A stretch of 30,251 bases of DNA, from assembly GCA_044222005.1 (NCBI GenBank), contig JBGANY010000018.1, positions 1-30,251 on the forward strand. Reading direction: 5' to 3'. Source of the stretch: Methylotenera_A sp044222005. Its GTDB lineage: Bacteria; Pseudomonadota; Gammaproteobacteria; Burkholderiales; Methylophilaceae. Below are positions 9,057-15,519 of this stretch, one piece after another; the first letter of the stretch is position 1; each line of letters begins with the position of its first letter. Under the pieces are notes generated by a model. It was not told the DNA's origin. It made no database searches and saw only the letters and a list, made by a program, of their open reading frames with translations. The translations under genes were made by a program, and so were the position numbers.

Positions 9057-9320
9057 GACGATTTCCTAAGTAATCTGCTCCATGAAATGTTAATTAAGAA
9101 AGTACACCCGGTTTTTACTGCGTACTTTTGCTCATGGAATTCATTATTAAGTAAATTAATGCGTTTGTATCTTGAGAATAAAAGGGTGAAAACTGGCCTT
9201 TCCTGAAGCCGGCAAGTGGGGGATTGTTTGGCGGAAAGAAAAAGTTGCTATTTTTCTAAATATTTAATATATAAAAAACAATGAGATATAAAATATTTCA
9301 GGTTTTTTTAGAAATTATCC

Positions 9321-9347
9321 TAAAGTATTTTCAAGTGCTGCCGATAA
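9321..9347 (+). promoter_or_regulatory. Sigma-28 (FliA) promoter reading towards flhD
   Basis: The sequence reads TAAAGTAT, an 11-bp spacer, then GCCGATAA. The known FliA consensus is TAAAGTTT-N11-GCCGATAA, so 15 of 16 fixed positions match and the spacer is exact. Transcription would begin near 9355 and run rightwards, with flhD starting 375 bp further on. This implies either a long flhDC leader or a separate short transcript. No other sequence this close to the consensus was seen near the gene starts in this window. Confidence 0.8.
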
Positions 9348-9557
9348 ACACTAAAGAAGTGATGCCGTTACTGTTTTTTGTGCAATGCAGTTTAAAAGGA
9401 TAGAAAATGCATAACGGCAAAAACCAAGAAAACTTTAATCTTTTTCAGGATATTTTTTTGATGACTTAGATGAATTAACTGCTTTCATCCGCGCTTAAAT
9501 TAAACCAGGCTGCATTTTATGTAATTTAAGCATTTGAAATATATAGATATTTATAAC

Positions 9558-9594
9558 CCCTTGTAGGTGTTTGTAAGACAAACACCTACAAGGG
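9558..9594. repeat. Perfect 17-bp inverted repeat (hairpin) upstream of flhD
   Basis: The left arm CCCTTGTAGGTGTTTGT (9558-9574) is exactly complementary to the right arm ACAAACACCTACAAGGG (9578-9594), with only AAG between. No run of T follows on the + strand (the next bases are CGTGTCCGC), nor is there one on the other side, so it does not look like an ordinary intrinsic terminator. It could be a dispersed palindromic repeat, a protein-binding site or an mRNA leader hairpin. Confidence 0.9.
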
Positions 9595-9722
9595 CGTGTC
9601 CGCTTGTCCTACCTAAAAAACCGACAAACCCCGATATTTTATTTCGATTAAAAGGCTCAAAGTACGCCTAACACGAATTGCGAACTTTTTAACAACCACT
9701 GAAAAACGAATGGGGAAATAAA

Positions 9723-10058
9723 ATGAATGAAGCAGAAATCATGTCAGAGATCAAAGATGCCAACTTGAATTATTTATTGCTGGCGCAACAAATGATTCGC
9801 GCAGACAAGGCGACCGCGATTTTCCGTTTAGGCATCAGCAAAGACATTGCCGATTTACTGGAAGGCTTAAGCACCTTGCAGCTGCTCAAACTTTGCAGCA
9901 CCAATATGATGTTAGCGCGCTTCCGTTTTGATGACAGCACCATTCTGGGCATGCTGACCAATTATACAAAAGACCGCTCACAAGCCCATTTACATACCGC
10001 CGTGTTAATGGCGGGCCAGAATGCTGCGTCACAAAATACTGGTGCAATGGTGTCATAA
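9723..10058 (+). CDS. flhD: Flagellar master transcriptional regulator FlhD
   Basis: This 111-aa protein matches FlhD in length and pattern: LNYLLLAQQMIRADKATAIFRLGI near the N terminus, then LSTLQLLKLCSTNMMLARFRFDD and a C-terminal stretch ending in a variable tail. FlhD pairs with FlhC to form the activator of early flagellar promoters. The ATG at 9723 is preceded by GGGGA at 9712-9716, which supports it over the in-frame ATG at 9741. flhC follows after 55 bp. Expression may draw on the sigma-28 promoter at 9321 as well as a promoter I could not identify. Confidence 0.96.
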   Translation: MNEAEIMSEIKDANLNYLLLAQQMIRADKATAIFRLGISKDIADLLEGLSTLQLLKLCSTNMMLARFRFDDSTILGMLTNYTKDRSQAHLHTAVLMAGQNAASQNTGAMVS

Positions 10059-10113
10059 CCGCATCGGGTTGATTGAACCAAGATAGATATTGATCCTAGA
10101 AAAGGAAAGAATC

Positions 10114-10674
10114 ATGCAAAATAAAAGTGTAGTGAATGAATCAGAGCAAATCCAGCTGGCTATCCAAATGATCAAACTTGGTGCCAGGTTGCAATTACTT
10201 GAATCGCAAACGACCTTATCGCGTGAACGCTTGATTAAGCTATACAAAGAATTGAAGGGTGTTTCGCCACCTAAGGGTATGCTGCCTTTCTCTACGGACT
10301 GGTTCTTGACCTGGCAGCCTAATATTCATTCATCCATTTTTTACAATATTTACAAGTTTATGGTGGATTATGCCGATGTAAAAGGGATTGACGCCATCAT
10401 CAAAGCCTATAGCCTGTATCAACAGCAGGTAACAGAACAAGATTCAGAAGTGGAGCCAGTGCTGTCGCTGACGCGCGCCTGGACTCTGGTGCGTTTTGTG
10501 GAAAGCAAGATGTTGAAAATGAAAAGCTGTACTTGTTGCGGGGGTGAATTTATCGTAAACACTTACGATCTGAACCAGAATTACGTATGCAATCTGTGCC
10601 ATGTGCCTTCCCGCGCAGGCAAAACCAAAAAAGCCAAAGAGCTCACTTATAAACTGGTTTCGATGACTGCGTAA
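10114..10674 (+). CDS. flhC: Flagellar master transcriptional regulator FlhC
   Basis: This is a 186-aa protein from the start chosen here. An AAAGGAAAGA Shine-Dalgarno region at 10101-10110 fits the ATG at 10114 and overlaps an alternative TTG-led extension at 10090, which I therefore reject. The N-terminal part (IQLAIQMIKLGARLQLLESQTTLSRERLIKLYKEL) and GMLPFSTDWFLTWQP are typical of FlhC. The C-terminal zinc site is present as CTCC and, 19 residues on, CNLC. FlhC provides the DNA recognition of the FlhD4C2 complex. It lies between flhD and the membrane methyltransferase gene, which begins 8 bp later. Confidence 0.96.
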   Translation: MQNKSVVNESEQIQLAIQMIKLGARLQLLESQTTLSRERLIKLYKELKGVSPPKGMLPFSTDWFLTWQPNIHSSIFYNIYKFMVDYADVKGIDAIIKAYSLYQQQVTEQDSEVEPVLSLTRAWTLVRFVESKMLKMKSCTCCGGEFIVNTYDLNQNYVCNLCHVPSRAGKTKKAKELTYKLVSMTA

Positions 10675-10682
10675 GGTCAATC

Positions 10683-11564
10683 ATGGGTAATGCACAGAAT
10701 AGGCGATACATTGAAGAACATGATGTAAAACAATATGTTGGATTAGGGTCGTTTGATGTTGCAAAATCACCTGCAAAACATATTAGTAAGATGCATTTGA
10801 AGCCCGCGACGCTGGCTGTTCTGGTGCAAGGTGCCGCACTGATTACCGTCCTGGCATTGTCATGGACTGTTCAGTTGGTAGCCGCAGCTTATCTTGATGT
10901 GAATTTGACGTTTTCGATGGTGGCTTTGGTGCTGATGCAGGCTTCATTCGCCGCAATATTTTCCTCTTTGGCGGGCATGGCGAGCTGGTGGCGCTGGATA
11001 CATTTAGGCTTCCCCGTTGCCATTTGGGGCATGTCCAGCTGGCATATCCCCAATGAGTTTTATTTAGTTGGCTTTATTGTCAGCCTTGGGTTGTTCTGGA
11101 CGACATTCCGCAGTCAGGTGCCATTCTTTCCTTCCCGCCCGGTGGTGTGGCGGCAAGTGGCGAAACTGATGCCAAAGGACAAATCCGTGCGTTTAATCGA
11201 CATCGGCAGTGGTTTAGGCGATATGCCGATGTATATCGCCAAAGCTAGGCCGGATAGCTATATCGAAGGCATTGAAATCGCACCCCTGCCATGGCTGGTG
11301 AGTTTACTGCGCGCAAAAATACGACGCTCCAAAGCAGTTCTAAAACTGGGGGACTACCGGGCACTGGATTTTGCGAACTACGATATTATTTTTGCCTATT
11401 TGTCGCCTGCGGCCATGTTGGCATTGTGGCAAAAGGCACATAAGGAAATGAGACCGGGCAGTTTGCTTATCAGTCTGGAGTTTGAAATCCCGGGTATAGC
11501 GCCAAGCATGCGGATTGCCGGTACCGGACATTCACCGGCGATTTATGTCTGGCGAATGCCCTAA
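10683..11564 (+). CDS. Membrane-anchored class I SAM-dependent methyltransferase
   Basis: This 293-aa protein has an unusual layout. A soluble N-terminal stretch of about 40 residues is followed by four predicted membrane helices (about 43-70, 77-100, 103-119 and 125-142). A methyltransferase domain comes next, with motif I LIDIGSGLGD at residues 171-180, an acidic strand end EGIEIA at 195-200, GDYRALDFANYDIIFAY, and a motif III-like MRPGSLLISLEFEI. The substrate cannot be told from the sequence. It starts 8 bp after flhC with no strong ribosome site, so it is probably translated by coupling and co-expressed with the flagellar master regulator. It could modify a membrane or surface component, but that is inference. 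Confidence 0.75.
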   Translation: MGNAQNRRYIEEHDVKQYVGLGSFDVAKSPAKHISKMHLKPATLAVLVQGAALITVLALSWTVQLVAAAYLDVNLTFSMVALVLMQASFAAIFSSLAGMASWWRWIHLGFPVAIWGMSSWHIPNEFYLVGFIVSLGLFWTTFRSQVPFFPSRPVVWRQVAKLMPKDKSVRLIDIGSGLGDMPMYIAKARPDSYIEGIEIAPLPWLVSLLRAKIRRSKAVLKLGDYRALDFANYDIIFAYLSPAAMLALWQKAHKEMRPGSLLISLEFEIPGIAPSMRIAGTGHSPAIYVWRMP

Positions 11565-11787
11565 CGATATCACCAGCATAGCGCCTTTTTACAGGCTTCA
11601 TAGAAATACTCTTCATTTAATCATCCTCCCGATTAAAGAATATAAAAATTTATCCGTAATACAACATTAGAGATCTCCCGATGTTGTTACCGGCGAAATA
11701 GCAATTAAAAAGCAGCGATGTTCATTGAATTGCATTGCGTGGTAATTGAGATAATCAACAATAACCCCAATAAGTGCATGAACTCAA
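11565..11787. other. Intergenic gap before the pilus/signalling cluster
   Basis: These 223 bp separate the flhDC operon from the pilus cluster on the same strand. The region is AT-rich and holds no ORF worth calling. It must contain the promoter for the 11788-27581 cluster unless that is read through from flhDC. I see no clear sigma-70 or sigma-28 promoter and no hairpin with a T-run. Confidence 0.5.
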
Positions 11788-13623
11788 ATGAAAAATGATC
11801 GATTAGGATTACTGATGATTGCGGCCTCGCTGGTCGTCATTGCGATTGTGAGTGGTCTGCTATACAAGCATCAGGTTAAATTGCATGAGGACAAAACGCG
11901 TGTGCACGGCGTGGCGCTCTCGCGTGCATTATCCGGTATGCAATACTCCCAAATAGTTTCCAGCACGAATAACGCCGGCCTGCTACACAGCCTGATCAAT
12001 GTTCAGAACAACGAGGATTTTGCCTATGCTGCGGTTGTCGATCTGGCGGGCGAAAAACTATACGAAACCACCTCGGCGGGCAGCATCGTGCCCGCTGCCA
12101 CCATGCCGACAGAGCCTTTTGCCTGGTTTGGCGAGCACAATCTGACATCGCCCGGAGATGGCCGCCAGATCAGGGAGTTTTTCGCACCTGTCATGAATAT
12201 AGATCAACTCGCTGGGTTTGTGAGGATAGGATATTACAATCAGCCAGCAAGCCAGCTGAATGACCAGATTTCCAGTTTTGGCCTGATGGCGCTGCCGATA
12301 TTTCTGCTCACAACACTTTCCTACTTCCTGATCCGCCGTGAAATAAAGCCCCTTGGCCGGTTAAGCGAAAAAATAGAGCAAGCGTCGCTTATTTATGGGG
12401 TTCCCGTTTCAGCATCTGGGCATTCTCACGATCTGGGCGATTTTATCCAGCGTTTTGATCAGTTTATCCAACTAGTTCAGTCCAGAGTCCATCGAATGAA
12501 CCTGGAGTCTGTTTCTACCCAAACCGCCAGCCATTTGCTCTCATATAAGCAGGAGAAAGCAGAGTCTGCACTCAATTCGATTCCCGATGCCGTGCTGGTG
12601 ATAGACAACGCTTGTATTCCTACCTTTGCTAATCAAAAAATAGAACCGGTTCTTGGCGTAAACCGTGAGGCCATCATTGGCAAGCAGCCTCAGGACTGGT
12701 GCGATAACAAGGAGGTACTGGCTTTTCTCATGCGGTTCAGAAGCCCTTCGTTGACGATGCGTTCAACTAACATCGAGTATGCCCCCGAAAATAATCCTGA
12801 TCGCCGGATCAGCATTTCGGCATTTCCTCTTTTTTCACCGCGGGACCAAAATACTTTATTCGGCATGCTGATCGTATTTCGCGATATCAGTAAAGAACAT
12901 CTGGCCAAACAGGCGGGTGCCGAATTCGTGTCGCATGTTTCGCATGAGCTTAAAACCCCTTTAAACACGCTCTCGGCCTATAGTGAACTGCTGCTTGATT
13001 ACGCCAGCCTAGCAGAAACCGAAAGAGTTGATGCGGTAAACGTGATTAATAGCGAAGTCGAGCGCATGGCTGCGCTCATCAACAATCTGCTGAACATTTC
13101 AAAAATGGAAACAGGCACGCTGCAACTGGCACGCAAGCGTGTGAAGATACACGACCTGTTGCAGGACGCCTTTAATAGCATGAACAGCAACGCATTAGGC
13201 AAGGGCGTTGCTCTGGAGCTTAAGATTCCGCCTGATCTCGGCTCGGCCCGGCTGGACAAAGACATGTTCCGTATTGCCATCGATAATCTGCTAAGCAATG
13301 CCATCAAGTACAGCAACGCTGGCGGCAAGGTCACGCTTTGCGCGCAGGCGCTTGATGATGACCAGATCCAGATCAGCGTGCGTGACCAGGGCATTGGCAT
13401 AGCACCGGAAGACAGCCAAAAAATATTCATGAAATATTACCGGGCCAACAATAGCGAAACCGCTTTACGCAGCGGTCATGGGCTAGGCTTGTATTTGGCC
13501 AAGCAGATCATAGAGCTGCATCACGGTGCCATCAGCGTCAATAGCGAGCTGGGCAAAGGCACAGAGTTCATCATTACATTCAAGGCGCAGGCCGTTCAGC
13601 TAGAGGAGTTACAAGCCGCATGA
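11788..13623 (+). CDS. Membrane sensor histidine kinase (periplasmic sensor, PAS, HisKA, HATPase)
   Basis: This 611-aa protein has a first membrane helix at residues 7-25, a periplasmic domain of about 135 residues and a second helix at about 162-182. A HAMP-like linker follows, then a PAS domain (about 255-370, SALNSIPDAVLVIDNACIPTFAN). The HisKA domain has phosphoacceptor H386 in SHELKTPL. The HATPase domain has an N box (DNLLSNAIKYS), G1 (VRDQGIGI) and G2 (GHGLGLYLAK). It looks fully functional. Its stop overlaps the next gene's ATG in an ATGA, so its partner is very likely the single-domain response regulator directly downstream. No good ribosome site precedes the start, so an N-terminal shift of a few residues is possible. 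What the periplasmic domain senses is unknown. Confidence 0.93.
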   Translation: MKNDRLGLLMIAASLVVIAIVSGLLYKHQVKLHEDKTRVHGVALSRALSGMQYSQIVSSTNNAGLLHSLINVQNNEDFAYAAVVDLAGEKLYETTSAGSIVPAATMPTEPFAWFGEHNLTSPGDGRQIREFFAPVMNIDQLAGFVRIGYYNQPASQLNDQISSFGLMALPIFLLTTLSYFLIRREIKPLGRLSEKIEQASLIYGVPVSASGHSHDLGDFIQRFDQFIQLVQSRVHRMNLESVSTQTASHLLSYKQEKAESALNSIPDAVLVIDNACIPTFANQKIEPVLGVNREAIIGKQPQDWCDNKEVLAFLMRFRSPSLTMRSTNIEYAPENNPDRRISISAFPLFSPRDQNTLFGMLIVFRDISKEHLAKQAGAEFVSHVSHELKTPLNTLSAYSELLLDYASLAETERVDAVNVINSEVERMAALINNLLNISKMETGTLQLARKRVKIHDLLQDAFNSMNSNALGKGVALELKIPPDLGSARLDKDMFRIAIDNLLSNAIKYSNAGGKVTLCAQALDDDQIQISVRDQGIGIAPEDSQKIFMKYYRANNSETALRSGHGLGLYLAKQIIELHHGAISVNSELGKGTEFIITFKAQAVQLEELQAA

Positions 13624-14015
13624 AACATATTTTAATCGTTGATGACGAGCCGCACATGACACGCGTGCTCAAACTGTATCTCGAGCGGGCGGGCTATGCT
13701 GTGGAGACTTCACCCAATGGTCAGGCCGCGCTGGCTGCCATCATGAAGCATCCGCCGGATGTGATGGTGACCGACATACAGATGCCGCTGATGACCGGCA
13801 AACAGCTTTGCCTGGCGCTTGAAGAACAATACCCGCAGCGCACGTTCCCGATTTTTGTGATGACCTCCATGACAGACCGTGAACACCGTGAATGGACACA
13901 GAAGATCGATCATCTTGAGTTTCTGGAAAAGCCGCTCAGCATGCGCGCACTGACGCGTGCGCTCGATAAATATTTTGGAGCTGAACATATTGAAGGCGGG
14001 GTGGCTCATGTCTGA
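13620..14015 (+). CDS. Single-domain (CheY-like) response regulator
   Basis: This 131-aa protein consists of a receiver domain only. The acidic pocket is D8/D9, the phosphoacceptor is D52 in VTDIQMP, the switch residue is T82 in VMTSMTD, and the conserved lysine is K104 in EKPLS. There is no DNA-binding or enzymatic output domain. It overlaps the histidine kinase by 4 bp and the HD-GYP gene by 8 bp. That suggests it carries the kinase signal to a partner protein, most simply the HD-GYP phosphodiesterase or the pilus ATPase. The partner choice is inference from gene order. Confidence 0.92.
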   Translation: MKHILIVDDEPHMTRVLKLYLERAGYAVETSPNGQAALAAIMKHPPDVMVTDIQMPLMTGKQLCLALEEQYPQRTFPIFVMTSMTDREHREWTQKIDHLEFLEKPLSMRALTRALDKYFGAEHIEGGVAHV

Positions 14016-15519
14016 TCAAATATTCAGTCAGATCGACTTTCCAAGATATCAGCGCTGGCTTAATCGCGCAGTTGGTTCAGAAATCATCCTGGTGGTATTT
14101 GATAAAGCAGGCAATCCGCTGTGGGGCGGCGATCATCCGCAGGCGCAAGCGCTTGGAACCGCTATCGCCTCGTCTGGCAACGTCGAGGCAGGCTTGCATC
14201 GCCACGATTTAGGTAGCAGCAAAACCGCGCTTTATCAATCGCTGGGTGTTACCAATGACGGTTTGCTCGGCTGGGTATCGGTGATCGTCGATTATTTCAA
14301 AAAGAACGACACGCCCATGAAAATCGATCAGCTTGCGGAATCGATAGAAGATCTGGCAGCGGGCATTTTTGACGAATACAAGCATAAGGCGGATCTCGAG
14401 CTAATAACTGAAGAGCTTGGCGCGCGTTATGAGGAGCTGCATCTGGTGTACGCAGTAGATCAGCATGTTCAAAGCCATTCCGGCGAGAATAGCCAGGTGT
14501 TTCAAAGTTTGCTGCAATCGGCATCCGAACATCTGAATGTGGATGTGGTTGCTTTTGTGCGACCGTCAAATGAAATATGCCAGTACACCACCTCGCTCAG
14601 CAAAGAAATCCATAATCTCGATTTGGTGCTGATCGAAATGCGTGGCGACCTGTATCGTTTTATTCAGGCTTCAGGTGAAACGGTGATTCTCAATGCCGAA
14701 GACGACCCGCGTCGCGCCTACATATTTACCGACATGCCCTATAAAGTGCTGGCTTGCCCGGTAATCACTGAGGGCAAGGTTGATTCTCTGGTGGTGCTGC
14801 TCAATCATCAGCATAAGCCTGATTTTACCAACAGCGATCGTAAACTGGCGGAAGTGCTGGCGAATCAGCTCTCCAGCCTCAGCAACACCTACCTGCTGCT
14901 TGAAAGCATGAAAGAATTCAATCAGCAGATGGCCAAGGTGTTAATTGAGGCAGTCGAGGCTAAGGATCCTTACACGCGCGGCCACAGCGAACGGGTGCAT
15001 CATTTGTCGATGGAAATCGGCAAGGCCATGGGGTTGCCGGCTGATGAACTGGATGATTTGTTTTGGGGTTCACTGCTACATGATGTGGGAAAAATTGGTA
15101 TCCCCGATGCCGTGTTGTGCAAGCCCAGCCGGCTGACCAAGGATGAATATACCTTCATCATGGTGCATCCGGAGCGCAGCTACGAGATTCTGCGCCATAT
15201 CAAGCACCTGGATAAAGCCATACTCGGCGCGCGCCATCATCAGGAAATGTATGACGGCAAAGGTTACCCGCATGGCCTCAAGGGCGAACGTATTCCATTG
15301 CATGGCCGCATCATTGCAGTGGCAGACACCTACGATTCCATCACCAGCTCCCGCGCCTATCGGGCAGGGCGCAGCCACGAGGTGGCCATGAAGGAAATCG
15401 AGCGTGTGGCGGGTACACAGCTTGATCCTGCGATTGTGGAAGTGTTCAAGAAAATAGTGGCTGTTGAGCCGGAATGGCTGCAGCGTTTTCATATCAGACG
15501 GGAAAAGGCCGCCGCATAA
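14008..15519 (+). CDS. GAF/HD-GYP cyclic-di-GMP phosphodiesterase
   Basis: This is a 503-aa protein from the ATG at 14008, which overlaps the response-regulator stop and has a GGCGGGG just upstream. An earlier start at 13957 would overlap the upstream gene further and has no support. The N-terminal 130 residues are not recognised. A helical stretch and a GAF-like domain (about 165-305) follow. The HD-GYP domain begins near residue 310 (KVLIEAVEAKDPYTRGHSER). Its metal-binding HD is H358-D359 in LLHDVGKIGIP, with later ligands in MVHPERS and RHHQEMYDGKGYP, where GYP is residues 419-421. VADTYDSITSSRAYR is also kept. The domain looks catalytically competent for breaking down cyclic-di-GMP. Its neighbours suggest it sets the cyclic-di-GMP level read by the MshEN domain of the next gene. 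Confidence 0.93.
   Translation: MSDQIFSQIDFPRYQRWLNRAVGSEIILVVFDKAGNPLWGGDHPQAQALGTAIASSGNVEAGLHRHDLGSSKTALYQSLGVTNDGLLGWVSVIVDYFKKNDTPMKIDQLAESIEDLAAGIFDEYKHKADLELITEELGARYEELHLVYAVDQHVQSHSGENSQVFQSLLQSASEHLNVDVVAFVRPSNEICQYTTSLSKEIHNLDLVLIEMRGDLYRFIQASGETVILNAEDDPRRAYIFTDMPYKVLACPVITEGKVDSLVVLLNHQHKPDFTNSDRKLAEVLANQLSSLSNTYLLLESMKEFNQQMAKVLIEAVEAKDPYTRGHSERVHHLSMEIGKAMGLPADELDDLFWGSLLHDVGKIGIPDAVLCKPSRLTKDEYTFIMVHPERSYEILRHIKHLDKAILGARHHQEMYDGKGYPHGLKGERIPLHGRIIAVADTYDSITSSRAYRAGRSHEVAMKEIERVAGTQLDPAIVEVFKKIVAVEPEWLQRFHIRREKAAA

Larger units (their letters stand above)
9057..9722. other. Divergent regulatory region between flhB and flhD
   Basis: These 666 bp contain no convincing gene. They must carry the flhB-operon promoter (reading left) and the flhDC promoter (reading right). 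The part from about 9235 to 9560 is very AT-rich. Three things can be seen. One is a sigma-28 promoter match at 9321-9347 pointing to flhD. The second is a perfect 17-bp inverted repeat at 9558-9594. The third is a short inverted pair, AAAGTAC/GTACTTT, at about 9099-9127 near flhB. I could not identify a convincing sigma-70 promoter or FlhDC box by eye. Confidence 0.7.

Noticed and set aside
9225..9265. GGCGGAAAG...TTGCTATTTTTC as a possible FlhDC-binding site for the flhB operon
   Set aside because: The half-sites do not have the expected spacing, and the match is too weak to call by eye.
9407..9460. 17-codon ORF with a ribosome-like AAAGGATAG downstream of the sigma-28 promoter
   Set aside because: Too short and low in complexity to support as a gene without conservation data.
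10090..10113. TTG-led N-terminal extension of FlhC
   Set aside because: It would cover the AAAGGAAAGA ribosome site that fits the ATG at 10114.
11600..11640. CCCGATTAA as a sigma-28 -10 element before the kinase gene
   Set aside because: No TAAA-type -35 element at the required distance.
12999..13430. Long ORF antisense to the histidine kinase
   Set aside because: Shadow of a well-supported kinase gene, with no recognisable protein features. The same applies to the 15076-15681 antisense ORF.
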